Positions 8,701 through 15,923 of a stretch of DNA of 32,836 nucleotides are shown in pieces. A model generated the notes under the pieces. It was not told where the DNA came from. It did not search any database and was given only the letters and a program-made list of their open reading frames with translations. A program made the position numbers and the translations under genes. This stretch comes from Gp13-AA77 sp036521995 (lineage in GTDB: Bacteria; Acidobacteriota; Terriglobia; UBA7540): positions 1-32,836 of the forward strand of contig DATDGR010000323.1 in NCBI GenBank assembly GCA_036521995.1. Direction: 5' to 3'. How positions within the stretch are numbered: position 1 is the stretch's first letter; each line of letters starts with the position of its first letter.

Positions 8701-9168
8701 CTCGAACCGCTCATCAGTGTAGCCGCCACAATCCAGCATCAGGCTCCGAGGCGAAGCGGGTGCATCCGACAGAAAGCCGCCCTTCTCGGCGGCGAGGATC
8801 GTGGCCCACAGATGCTTGCACGGACCATCCGAACCGAAATAGGGGCAGTCGCACCAGGCGGAGATAACGCCACCCGACTGGCAAGCCAGGGTGACCTTGT
8901 AGGCTTGAGAGCCTATTACGCGGGCTTCCACTTCAGAAGGCGCGCCGCGCTCGATGTGCACCCGGCCCTGCCAGAAATAGGTCTGGCCCCGGTGCAGGCA
9001 GGCGGAGTCGAAGTCGCCAGCCAGTCTCCTAGAAAGGTTCAGCAGCTTCTGATCGGACCGGCGTCGGCTGAGGTTCATTCCACTGTACCGGCGTTTTCGG
9101 CGCCTTTCCGCAATCCTGCTCAGTGCTCTGACTGCGCGTCGTTGGTTCCAGAATCGTTCGCTTGCCAT
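5767..9168 (-). CDS. SNF2-family helicase with SWIM zinc finger
   Basis: A 1133-residue DNA-dependent ATPase of the bacterial SNF2/RapA class, which translocates on duplex DNA and remodels protein-DNA complexes. An N-terminal SWIM zinc finger uses Cys106, Cys108, Cys117 and His119 (WCDCPYFGSDGPCKHLW). A long middle region (about 130-670) corresponds to the accessory domain of bacterial SNF2 proteins. The ATPase core follows: Walker A LADDMGVGKT near 700, DEAQ near 798, SGTPVENHLGELW near 830, and motifs V/VI with LNLTAAEYVFLLDPWWNP and RAHRIGQTRQ near 1078. Walker A has DDMGVGKT where DEMGLGKT is more usual. The first 30 residues are Arg-rich; ATG 9078 (residue 31) is an alternative start, and neither start has a strong ribosome site. 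The product probably acts in transcription recycling or DNA repair. Confidence 0.93.
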   Translation of the reverse strand: MASERFWNQRRAVRALSRIAERRRKRRYSGMNLSRRRSDQKLLNLSRRLAGDFDSACLHRGQTYFWQGRVHIERGAPSEVEARVIGSQAYKVTLACQSGGVISAWCDCPYFGSDGPCKHLWATILAAEKGGFLSDAPASPRSLMLDCGGYTDERFEGQVERGLRLPPSAIRLAPRPPAWRSQISDIVAAREQAARSGSVWPAKRQIHYIVELDSSVEAGCLALSMAVRDRKADGNWTRSDPLFLRRGQIPQLPAPEDREILSALAGGIQYYNWGHSSASERLPGTFLVLYPLAEKVMALAARTGRCFLRDRLERDALVPVAWDEGGPWRLEIEMYRSDQGEWVVSGVLSRREERMELLTPSLLIKGGLVFTHDRVAPLAEDTPFDWVLHLRKVGYIKAPEKDRDELLAVLLRSPGLPAPQVPEELRYEEVRLQPKPGLKIRTSRHVPPAVEKLRADLSFDYDGRVVPALDRAPGVYDAAARRFLRRDSEAEKAAARLLEELGLKFRDAAYWEAPAWEMAPGKLPRIVRVLLEAGWHIEAEGKVFRRPGAFQLEVSSGVDWFELHGKVKYGEHAAKLPQLLEALRRGESMVRLDDGTYGVLPEEWLRRIGILAGLGTPEKGHIRFRSSQAGLLDALLAVQPEARCDETFARVRQELCCFQGVDPAPQPAGFVGRLRDYQREGLGWMQFLRRFSLGGCLADDMGVGKTAQVLALLETRRELRAAGRPAGPSLVVVPRSLVFNWKQEAERFTPKLRVFDYTGVARKGADFAAYDLILTTYGTLRRDALHLKEIEFDYVVLDEAQAVKNAGTEAAKAVRLLRGGHRLALSGTPVENHLGELWALFEFLNPGMLGAASVFKLNVGAGRNPDEETRRLLAHALRPFILRRTKEQVARELPPKTEQTVYCEMEPVQRKLYDELRQHYRNALLKRIEAEGLAKSKIQVLEALLRLRQAACHPGLIDAQRTGENSAKLEVLLEQLREVLDEGHKALVFSQFTSLLRIVRDRLEGEGIDYEYLDGATRDRQTPVERFQKSADSRLFLVSLKAGGLGLNLTAAEYVFLLDPWWNPAVEAQAVDRAHRIGQTRQVFAYRLIARNTVEEKVLELQKTKRDLAAAIISADNSLLRGLRREDLELLLS

Positions 9169-9304
9169 CCCGCAGACCGTCGGGTGTCAGGGATGTTCGT
9201 CGGCTTGGTTTTGAGCATCTTGTATCATATTTGTTTTCAAAGACATCCCGGGAACAGCTCAACTTGTGCGCCTTTTGAGCCTTTTTTGTGTCCAGGTTCC
9301 GTGT

Positions 9305-9472
9305 GGAAACCCCTTTTTTTCGACTTAACCGCTCATCTTATGAACGAGATGCTGGGTTAGAGCTAAAAACTCGTTTGCTTTCAATGAGATGCTGCGTTTT
9401 TGCGAATTCCAAGAATGGTATATCTTTTGTTTTCTATAAGATGCTGGGTTCGTTCGTTTGAAATTCGATGTT
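9305..9472 (-). repeat. Three-box dispersed repeat element, copy 2 (inverted)
   Basis: Read on the minus strand, boxes AACCCAGCATCTTAT, AACGCAGCATCTCAT and AACCCAGCATCTCGT occur with GCTGGG/GCTGCG cores (plus-strand positions 9443, 9391 and 9351) 52 and 40 bases apart, exactly as in copy 1 at 1531-1690. Shared flanks are ATCGAATT, ACGAACGAACCCAGC, TTGGAATT and a trailing A-rich GTCGAAAAAAA. The copies are clearly related but diverged. It lies upstream of the helicase gene and downstream of the SDR gene. Confidence 0.7.
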
Positions 9473-9582
9473 TGAACTTGCGGCGGCTGCCGAACTTCTT
9501 GAGGACGCCACCAAAGCCAACGGGATGAGGGACTTAAATTACCCACAATGCTAAGTGTACCATGAGTAATCTGGCCTGTCAA

Positions 9583-9603
9583 TGGCAAGCGAAAAGCTTG
9601 CCA
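9583..9603 (-). terminator. Hairpin downstream of the SDR gene
   Basis: TGGCAAGC and GCTTGCCA form a perfect 8-bp stem with a 5-base loop, starting 12 bases after the SDR stop codon on the minus strand. There is no clear T-run after it, so it may be a weak terminator, a 3'-end stabilising structure, or act with Rho. Confidence 0.4.
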
Positions 9604-9614
9604 AGTGAGCCTCC

Positions 9615-10367
9615 TTAGTAGGTGCAGCGACCGCCCGAAATGTCGTAACACTGGCCGGTGGTAAAGGACGCCTCCCTTGACACCAGAAATTGTACCAGGC
9701 TGGCGACCTCATCGATGGTGCCCGTGCGGCCTATCGGGATTCGACTGACCATGTATTGCACCGTTTCCGGAGCGAGGCCCTCCAGGATCTTGGTCCGGAT
9801 CACGGCCGGTGAGATGCAGTTCACCGTGACGTCGCCCTTGCCCGCCACCTCCTTGGCCAGCGACTTGGTAAGGCCGATGACGGCCGCTTTGGTGCTGGAG
9901 TAAGGGCTCATGTTGGGATTGCCTTCCTTACCAGCGACGGAGGCCACGTTGAGGATGCGGCCGTATCCGCGCTCCAGCATGCCGCGAATCACCGCCCGGC
10001 AGCACAGGAACACACCGCGCAGGTTAACGGCGTAGACGGCGTCGAAATCGCGCTCATCGAGTTCCCAGAGCGGCACCGTGCGGCCCGTGATCCCGGCGTT
10101 GTTCACGAGGATGCTGACCTCGCCCAGGCGTCTGGCCACCTCTGCAAAAGCCTGATTCACCGAGGCCGCCGAAGCGATGTCGCAGGCAAGGCCGGCGCCG
10201 CCGATTTCATGGGCCACGTTGACCGCGGCCGCCTCCTGCAGATCGAGCACCGCCACCCTGGCTCCGGCAGCGTGCAGCCGTCGCGCGATGCCTTCGCCGA
10301 TCCCTTGCCCGGCACCGGTCACGACTGCCACCTGCCCATCCAGACGAAACGACCCTTCAACGCTCAT
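9615..10367 (-). CDS. SDR-family oxidoreductase (FabG-like)
   Basis: A 250-residue short-chain dehydrogenase/reductase, cytosolic. The nucleotide-binding TGAGQGIG is at 17-24, NNAG at 89-92, catalytic Ser143, Tyr156 and Lys160 (YSSTK). Asp42 at the end of the second strand (VLDL) suggests NAD(H) rather than NADP(H). The C-terminal GQCYDISGGRCTY has the usual ISGG turn followed by an uncommon Cys-containing end. ATG 10365-10367 is preceded by GAGGAGA, a strong ribosome site. It is divergent from the beta-propeller gene across about 210 bases. FabG-like proteins act on many alcohols and ketones, so the substrate is open. Confidence 0.93.
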   Translation of the reverse strand: MSVEGSFRLDGQVAVVTGAGQGIGEGIARRLHAAGARVAVLDLQEAAAVNVAHEIGGAGLACDIASAASVNQAFAEVARRLGEVSILVNNAGITGRTVPLWELDERDFDAVYAVNLRGVFLCCRAVIRGMLERGYGRILNVASVAGKEGNPNMSPYSSTKAAVIGLTKSLAKEVAGKGDVTVNCISPAVIRTKILEGLAPETVQYMVSRIPIGRTGTIDEVASLVQFLVSREASFTTGQCYDISGGRCTY

Positions 10368-10493
10368 TCAAGTCTCCTCAGATATGCCCTCTTACCGCCC
10401 CGCCTGGGAGAGGCGTGATCGCGAAGCGCAGAGGGCGGTGTCAGGTTGATCCCGCTACTCAAGAACTTCCGGTAACGCACACGCAACGAGCGA

Positions 10494-10522
10494 TTGACGG
10501 AACTCATGAGGAGGTCTACACT
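10494..10522 (+). promoter_or_regulatory. Sigma-70-type promoter of the exported-protein cluster
   Basis: TTGACG (10494-10499) and TACACT (10517-10522) are separated by exactly 17 bases. The start of transcription would be near 10529, giving a leader of about 50 bases before the GTG at 10580. This is the best promoter-like match seen ahead of the six-gene run. Confidence 0.55.
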
Positions 10523-10579
10523 CTGGGTAGGCGTTGAATCAGGCCCAGTGGCGCCTGTGCCCGCCCAAGGGGTGTTGAT

Positions 10580-11638
10580 GTGACCACGCAAAGGGTGACA
10601 ACCAGTAAACGATCGTCCCTGTCCCGGCGAGGATTCCTGACGAGGCTCGGCGTGGGAACGGCTGCCGCCGCGGTGGCGCCCGCGCTCGCTCTCGGCAGCA
10701 CCAACAAGTCCGGCAGCCGGGTCGTGCTCGGGAGTGGTGCGCATACCTACGAGCTCGTCCCCGGCTGGGGAGTGCTGCCGGCCGGCATCAAGTATGGTTA
10801 CACGCACGGGGTTCAGGTCGATTCTCACAACCAGGTCATTGTCCACAACCAGAGCAAAGACTCCGTAATCATCTTCGATCACAAAGGCAAGTACATCAAG
10901 TCCTGGGGACCGGAATTTCAGAAGGGAGCCCACGGGTGCCTTCTGCGCAAGGAAGGCGGCACGGAGTATCTGTACCTTTCGGACTACGAGCGCCACATAG
11001 TGGTGAAGACTACGCTGGACGGGGAGATCCTTTGGACGCTGAACTGGCCTAAGGATTCCGGCGTCTACGAGAAGGAAGAGCAGTTCAAGCCCACCAACAC
11101 GGTCGTGGCGCCGAACGGTGACATCTACGTGGCCGACGGCTACGGTCTGAGTTACGTCCATCAGTACACTCCCAAACTCGAGCGCATCCGCACCTGGGGC
11201 GGCAAGGGCAGCGAGCCCGGCAAGCTCGATTGTCCCCACGGCATCTGGATCGATACGCGCGGTGCCACGCCTATCGTAGTGGTGGCCGACCGCTCCAACG
11301 CCCGGCTGCAGACGTTCACGCTCGACGGCAAGCACATCGGCTTCTATTCGGAAGATATGCGGCGTCCGTGCCACTTCGATCAGGCAAAGAACGGCGATCT
11401 GCTGATCCCGGATCTTTGGGGTGTGGTCACGATCTACGACAAGGAAAACAAGCCGGTGACCCAGCTCGGCGACAATCCCGGTGTGTGGGAAGCGAAGGGC
11501 TGGCCCAATCTGCCCGACACCACCTGGGTGCCGGGCAAGTTCATCTCTCCGCACGCCGCCTGCTGGGACAAGCGCGGGGACATTTACGTGGTGGAGTGGA
11601 TTCAAGAGGGGCGGGTAACGAAGCTGAAGAGGGTATGA
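10580..11638 (+). CDS. Tat-exported NHL/six-bladed beta-propeller protein
   Basis: A 352-residue protein with a Tat signal (SRRGFLTRLGVGTAAAAVAP, about residues 14-33) followed by repeated beta-propeller strands of the NHL type: YGYTHGVQVDSHNQVIVHNQ, DSVIIFDHKGKYIKSWGPE, GLSYVHQYTPKLERIRTWG, LDCPHGIWID and RLQTFTLDGKHIGFYSED. The fold resembles peptidyl-alpha-hydroxyglycine lyase and other NHL proteins; enzymatic activity is uncertain. Tat export means it folds before leaving the cytoplasm, often with a bound cofactor or metal. Start is GTG 10580 with AAGGGG about 11 bases upstream; GTG 10595 is possible. It is first in the six-gene run and may bind or process the same substrate as its neighbours. 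Confidence 0.85.
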   Translation: MTTQRVTTSKRSSLSRRGFLTRLGVGTAAAAVAPALALGSTNKSGSRVVLGSGAHTYELVPGWGVLPAGIKYGYTHGVQVDSHNQVIVHNQSKDSVIIFDHKGKYIKSWGPEFQKGAHGCLLRKEGGTEYLYLSDYERHIVVKTTLDGEILWTLNWPKDSGVYEKEEQFKPTNTVVAPNGDIYVADGYGLSYVHQYTPKLERIRTWGGKGSEPGKLDCPHGIWIDTRGATPIVVVADRSNARLQTFTLDGKHIGFYSEDMRRPCHFDQAKNGDLLIPDLWGVVTIYDKENKPVTQLGDNPGVWEAKGWPNLPDTTWVPGKFISPHAACWDKRGDIYVVEWIQEGRVTKLKRV

Positions 11639-11687
11639 AGACGCAGTGACAAGCGGCCGCCCTGTCATCAAAGGGAATCTGGATGGC

Positions 11688-11768
11688 TTTCACTACGGAG
11701 AACACAGAGGGCACGGAGGTCGAGGCGGGTGCTTTTGCTCAGTGCTCTCGGTGCTCTCTGTGGTGAGC
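11688..11768 (+). repeat. Palindromic dispersed element, copy P1
   Basis: Left arm TCACTACGGAGAACACAGAG (from 11690) pairs imperfectly with the right arm ending CTCTGTGGTGA at 11766; arms are about 28 bases with roughly 6 mismatches and a loop containing TCGAGGCGGGTGCT. Copies P2 (15936-16027) and P3 (17579-17640) share the arms, and P3 shares the loop. It lies between the beta-propeller and DUF1501 genes and would form a long hairpin in a joint transcript. Confidence 0.75.
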
Positions 11769-11814
11769 GTTTTTCTGATCGGAGAACCGCCGTCTGTGAG
11801 GGGCGGAACGGAAA

Positions 11815-13194
11815 ATGTTCAGGCTTGATGCCGAAAAGAAAGTCCACTTCTGCGATGGCGTGACGCGCCGCGACTTTCTGCACGCCGGTGCGCTCGGGTT
11901 CCTCGGTTTGACCCTGCCCGAGTTCTTCACGCTCAAGGCGGCGGGCGCCGTCGATCCCAAGAAGGATATCAACTGCATTCAGTTGATGCTGGTAGGCGGG
12001 CCCAGCCAGCTCGACACCTGGGACATGAAGCCGGACGCGCCGGCCTCGATCCGCGGTCCCTACAAGCCCATCAAGACGAACGTCTCCGGTGTTGAGATCT
12101 CCGAGATCTTTCCGCGCATGGCGAAGCACGCGGACAAGTTCGCGCTTCTGCGGTCCTGCTACCACACGGCCGCCGCCGTGCACGATACCGGCTGCCAGAT
12201 GATGCAGACCGGCCGGCTGTTCCAGGGCGGCCTAGAATCGCCCAATTACGGCTCCGTGCTGCGGTTTGACAGAGGACCGCGCGGCGACATGCCTCCCAAC
12301 GTCCTCATCCCGGTGCCCATCGGCCAGCTCGGCGGCAATCTGCCTCACGGCGACACGGCCGGATTCCTCGGCAAGGCTTACGATCCCTTTGTCCTGAACG
12401 CCGATCCCTCTGATCCGAACTTCAAGGTGCCGGACATGCTGCCGCCCGACTATATCGCTGCCGTGCGGGTGGACCGGCGGCGAAGCTGGCGGGAGGAGAT
12501 TGACCAGTCGGTGCAGTATTTTGAGGAATCGAACCAAGACTCGAAGCTGATGGATGCGACCTTCGATCAGGCCTACACCTTGATGACTTCCGCCAAGGCG
12601 CGTGAAGCGTTCGAGCTGACGCAGGAGTCTGAGGAGGTCCGCAAACAATACGGCATGAATCGCTTTGGACAGGGATGTTTGCTGGCGCGGCGGCTGGTGG
12701 AACGTGGCGTGCGGTTCGTCACCGTCAACATGTTTGAGACCGTTTTTAACGAGATCACCTGGGACATTCACGGATCGGCGCCCTTCAGCCCCATCAGTTG
12801 CTACAGCAACCTGGTGGGCCCCATGTTTGACAATGCCTACAGCTCCCTGCTCGAAGACTTGAGCCGGCAAGGCCTGCTCGATAGTACGCTGGTGCTGGCC
12901 ACGGGCGAATTTGGGCGCACGCCGCGCATCAATCCCGCGGGCGGCCGCGACCACTGGCCGCAGTGCTGGACGGTGGTGCTGGCGGGTGGAGGCATCAAGG
13001 GCGGCCAGATCGTGGGCGCTTCGGACAACATCGGCGGCGCACCCAAGGACCGTCCCGTAATGCCCGCGCACGTGGCGGCCACTGTCTACAAGTGCCTGGG
13101 AATCCCGATCGATCAGGAGCTGAAGACTCCACAAGGTCGCGTGGTGCGCCTGGTGGATCACGGCTTTGATCCTATCGATGAGTTACTCGTCTAG
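11815..13194 (+). CDS. DUF1501 protein, Tat-exported
   Basis: A 459-residue protein of the DUF1501 family, related to the alkaline-phosphatase/sulfatase superfamily; its reaction is not established. A Tat motif TRRDFLHAGALGFLGLTLP lies at about 17-35. Typical motifs follow: MLVGGPSQLDTWDMKP, SCYHTAAAVHDTGCQMMQTG, NYGSVLRF and, near the C-terminus, ATGEFGRTPRINPAGGRDHW and GGIKGGQIVGASD. Length is normal for the family. ATG 11815 has CGGAACGGAAA just upstream. DUF1501 genes usually pair with DUF1549/DUF1553 genes; here the partner follows after 80 bases, the reverse of the more common order. Location is expected to be periplasmic or attached to the envelope. Confidence 0.92.
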   Translation: MFRLDAEKKVHFCDGVTRRDFLHAGALGFLGLTLPEFFTLKAAGAVDPKKDINCIQLMLVGGPSQLDTWDMKPDAPASIRGPYKPIKTNVSGVEISEIFPRMAKHADKFALLRSCYHTAAAVHDTGCQMMQTGRLFQGGLESPNYGSVLRFDRGPRGDMPPNVLIPVPIGQLGGNLPHGDTAGFLGKAYDPFVLNADPSDPNFKVPDMLPPDYIAAVRVDRRRSWREEIDQSVQYFEESNQDSKLMDATFDQAYTLMTSAKAREAFELTQESEEVRKQYGMNRFGQGCLLARRLVERGVRFVTVNMFETVFNEITWDIHGSAPFSPISCYSNLVGPMFDNAYSSLLEDLSRQGLLDSTLVLATGEFGRTPRINPAGGRDHWPQCWTVVLAGGGIKGGQIVGASDNIGGAPKDRPVMPAHVAATVYKCLGIPIDQELKTPQGRVVRLVDHGFDPIDELLV

Positions 13195-13220
13195 CAGATT
13201 GAACAACTAAATCACGGTGA

Positions 13221-13256
13221 CTGTCATTCTGAGAATCTGCTTTCTTGAGATGACAG
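13221..13256 (+). repeat. TGTCATTCTGAG hairpin repeat
   Basis: CTGTCATTCTGAGAA and its partner TTCTTGAGATGACAG form a 15-bp stem with one mismatch and a few G-U pairs around a 6-base loop. It resembles a short intergenic repeat of the form TGTCATTCTGAG...GAATCTG...GAGATGACA that I recall from many environmental genomes, including Acidobacteriota. It lies in the 80-base gap before the DUF1549 gene and could adjust mRNA stability or expression between the two genes. Confidence 0.6.
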
Positions 13257-13274
13257 CTCCATTTTGCAGGAGAC

Positions 13275-15923
13275 ATGAAGCCCCGGAATTTTCTGCTGCT
13301 CGTAGCATTACTCGCCGTCTTGAATCTGCCTTATCTCATTCGAGCCTCACAATCAGACCAGACTCCAGCGCCCTCTCCGAAGCCCCGGAACGACGCTCCC
13401 TTCCACCAAACGGATATGTCGAAACCCGGGGGCAACCAAGAGCCGTCCAAGGCCAGCGCTGCTCTGCAGATGGCAGCAGCCCATGCGAGCTACCCCGAGG
13501 TACCGCTCACCAAGATCGAGGTTCTGCCATCGTCGATTTCCATGACCGGACCACGCTTCAGCCAGCGGCTGATTGTGGAGGGTACGTTCGCGGACGGCCA
13601 CCACGAGGACCTGACCCGCGAGGCCCGGGTTGTTTCGTCAAACGCGAAAGTTGCAATCGTGAACAGCGACGCTTTCGCCGTCCCTCAAGCAGACGGCCAG
13701 ACCACCCTCACCGCCAGCGTGCGGGGCCACCGCGCCAGCGCGTCGCTCAGTGTGAAGGACTACTCGGTTGCTTCCAACTGGAGCTTTCGTAATGACGTGC
13801 AGCCCGTGATGACCAAGGCCGGATGCAACTCCGGACCTTGCCATGGCGCGGCGGCCGGCAAGAACGGCTTCAAGCTGACTCTGCGCGGCTACGATCCCGA
13901 AACCGACTACTACACTCTCACTCATCAAGCGCTGGCGCGCCGCACGGACCGGCTTGAGCCTGCCAAGAGTCTGATCCTGCTGAAGCCAACCCTAACCATT
14001 CAGCACGGCGGCGGAAGACGCTTTGCAGTGGGATCACCTGAATACCAGGTCATCGCCGGGTGGATTGCTGAGGGGATGCCCCCACCGCAGGATTCGGATT
14101 CGCGGGTGACGGAAATCCAGGTGCTGCCGCGCGAAGCCTCGTTACGCCCGGCGGCAGAGCAGCAGTTGATTGTGACCGCCGTGTTCTCAGACGGGCATAC
14201 TGAGGACGTCACCCGCTGGGCCAAGTACGACAGCGGTGATGAAGGCGTCGCCACCGTGGACAACAATGGCCACGTCACCATGCACGGCTACGGCGAAGCT
14301 CCGGTAACGGTGTGGTATCAGAGCCACGTGACCTTTTCGCGGCTGCGCATTCCCTTCCCTTACAAGCTGGACGAGGCAACGTTCAAAAAGGCGCCGCGCC
14401 ACAACTACGTGGATGACGCCGTCCTGCAGCATCTCGAGGTGCTCCACATTCCGCCGTCGCCGCCGGCGACGGACGCGGCGTTCATCCGGCGAGCCTATCT
14501 GGATGCCGCGGGCATCCTGCCCACGCCGGCCGAGGTTGAGAGGTTTCTGGCGGACTCCTCACCCGACAAGCGGGACCGGTTGATCGACGCGCTCATGAAG
14601 CGGCCGGAGTTCGTGGATTACTGGGCTTACAAATGGTCGGATTTGCTGCTGGTCTCGAGCAACCGCCTCTCTAACGAGGAGATGTGGAGCTACTACAACT
14701 GGATTCGGGGGAGCGTGGCGGAGAACAAGCCGTGGGACCGGATGATTTATCAGATTGTGACCGCCACCGGCCCGACGGTGGAGAATGGCGCCGCCAACTA
14801 CTGGGTGATCCATCGAGATCCCCTGGACACGTCAGAGAACATGGCCCAGGCGTTTCTCGGCATCACCATCACCTGCGCTCATTGCCACAACCACCCGCTG
14901 GCCAAGTGGACCCAGAAGGATTACTACGGCATGGCCAATCTGTTCGCCCGGGTGAGGCTCAAGACCTTTGCGCCCGGTGGATTCCGCCCGGCAGTGGGGC
15001 CGCTTTTCAATGACGTCACGGTCTATTCCGCGCCTACCGGCGAATTTACGGACGATCGTTTCATGATGGTGCTCCCGCCCAAGCCGCTCGACGCCGGGGC
15101 GCTCCCCGAGGCCGTGCCCGGCGACACGCGCGTTTACTTTGCCAAGTGGCTCACCTCGCCGGACAATCCCTTTTTTGCCCGCAACGTTGTCAACCGCATC
15201 TGGCGCAACTTTATGGGGCGCGGGTTGGTTGAGCCCGTCGATGATCTGCGCGACACCAACCCAGCCACGAACGACGAACTGCTGAACGCGCTGGTGAAAG
15301 ATTTTAGGGCGCACGAGTTCGACATCAACTACATGATCCGCACCATCATGCAGTCGGCGACGTACCAGACTTCGTCCGTACCGCTCAAGGAAAACGCCGA
15401 CGATGAAAAGTACGGGTCCCACTACGTCATCAAGCGCCTGCCGGCCGAAGTGCTGCTGGATGCTTACTCGCAGGTGACGCAGGTGCCCGAGAAGTTCGAT
15501 GGGTATCCCGTGGGCATGCGCGCCTTGCAGTTGCCGGATACCGCGGTCAAGTCATACTTCCTGGATGCCTTCGGCCGTCCCGCGCGCCAGCAAACGCGAG
15601 AGAGTGAGCGCACCTCGGTACCTACGATCACCCAGGCGCTGCACATCATCAACGGTGACACGCTTAACGACAAGCTGCGCGATCCGGCGAGCTCAGTCAG
15701 CATGTTGCTGCAGCTCGGGTTCTCGGATGAGCAGATTGTCGACTATTTTTATCTCGCGGCGTTCAACCGTCCACCTAAGGACGCCGAGCGCTCGGCGCTG
15801 GTCAAGGCTCTCAGCTCCGCCGAGCAGCAGAAGGTGGAAGGAGCGGAGAATCCACGCCGGGCGGCGCTGATTGACATGGCGTGGGCTATGCTGACGAGCC
15901 AGGAGTTCATGTTCAACCACTGA
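13275..15923 (+). CDS. DUF1549/DUF1553 cytochrome-like protein with two Big_2 domains
   Basis: An 882-residue exported protein. Signal peptide at about 1-24. A bacterial Ig-like (Big_2) domain at about 76-160 (LTKIEVLPSSISMTG...FADGHHEDLTREA) is followed by a cytochrome-like segment with CNSGPCHG (Cys184, Cys189, His190), spaced CX4CH rather than the CX2CH of standard c-haem sites. A second Big_2 domain lies at about 277-360. DUF1549 (about 395-590) includes CAHCHNHP (Cys534, Cys537, His538), a normal CXXCH haem motif. DUF1553 covers about 620-880 (NRIWRNFMGRGLVEPVDDLR; QTRESERTSVPTITQALHI). ATG 13275 has GGAGA 5 bases upstream. TGA overlaps the next start in TGATG, indicating translational coupling. 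The family is abundant in Planctomycetes and some Acidobacteriota; its function is unproven. Confidence 0.92.
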   Translation: MKPRNFLLLVALLAVLNLPYLIRASQSDQTPAPSPKPRNDAPFHQTDMSKPGGNQEPSKASAALQMAAAHASYPEVPLTKIEVLPSSISMTGPRFSQRLIVEGTFADGHHEDLTREARVVSSNAKVAIVNSDAFAVPQADGQTTLTASVRGHRASASLSVKDYSVASNWSFRNDVQPVMTKAGCNSGPCHGAAAGKNGFKLTLRGYDPETDYYTLTHQALARRTDRLEPAKSLILLKPTLTIQHGGGRRFAVGSPEYQVIAGWIAEGMPPPQDSDSRVTEIQVLPREASLRPAAEQQLIVTAVFSDGHTEDVTRWAKYDSGDEGVATVDNNGHVTMHGYGEAPVTVWYQSHVTFSRLRIPFPYKLDEATFKKAPRHNYVDDAVLQHLEVLHIPPSPPATDAAFIRRAYLDAAGILPTPAEVERFLADSSPDKRDRLIDALMKRPEFVDYWAYKWSDLLLVSSNRLSNEEMWSYYNWIRGSVAENKPWDRMIYQIVTATGPTVENGAANYWVIHRDPLDTSENMAQAFLGITITCAHCHNHPLAKWTQKDYYGMANLFARVRLKTFAPGGFRPAVGPLFNDVTVYSAPTGEFTDDRFMMVLPPKPLDAGALPEAVPGDTRVYFAKWLTSPDNPFFARNVVNRIWRNFMGRGLVEPVDDLRDTNPATNDELLNALVKDFRAHEFDINYMIRTIMQSATYQTSSVPLKENADDEKYGSHYVIKRLPAEVLLDAYSQVTQVPEKFDGYPVGMRALQLPDTAVKSYFLDAFGRPARQQTRESERTSVPTITQALHIINGDTLNDKLRDPASSVSMLLQLGFSDEQIVDYFYLAAFNRPPKDAERSALVKALSSAEQQKVEGAENPRRAALIDMAWAMLTSQEFMFNH

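Larger units (their letters stand above)
9169..9614. other. Spacer with repeat element and hairpin
   Basis: The 446 bases between the helicase start and the SDR stop contain no convincing gene. The part near 9169-9300 is the upstream region of the helicase gene and is AT-rich around 9220-9240 (TATGAT on the minus strand), but no clean -35/-10 pair is seen. A three-box repeat element occupies 9305-9472 and a perfect hairpin lies at 9583-9603. Confidence 0.5.

Noticed and set aside
10364..11671. Minus-strand 435-codon frame opposite the beta-propeller gene
   Set aside because: It overlaps a gene with a Tat signal, propeller repeats and a good promoter; the antisense product shows only composition-driven sequence.
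15881..15922. Earlier in-frame start for the cytochrome-WD40 gene inside the DUF1553 gene
   Set aside because: ATG 15923 gives the common TGATG coupling and needs no 14-codon overlap.
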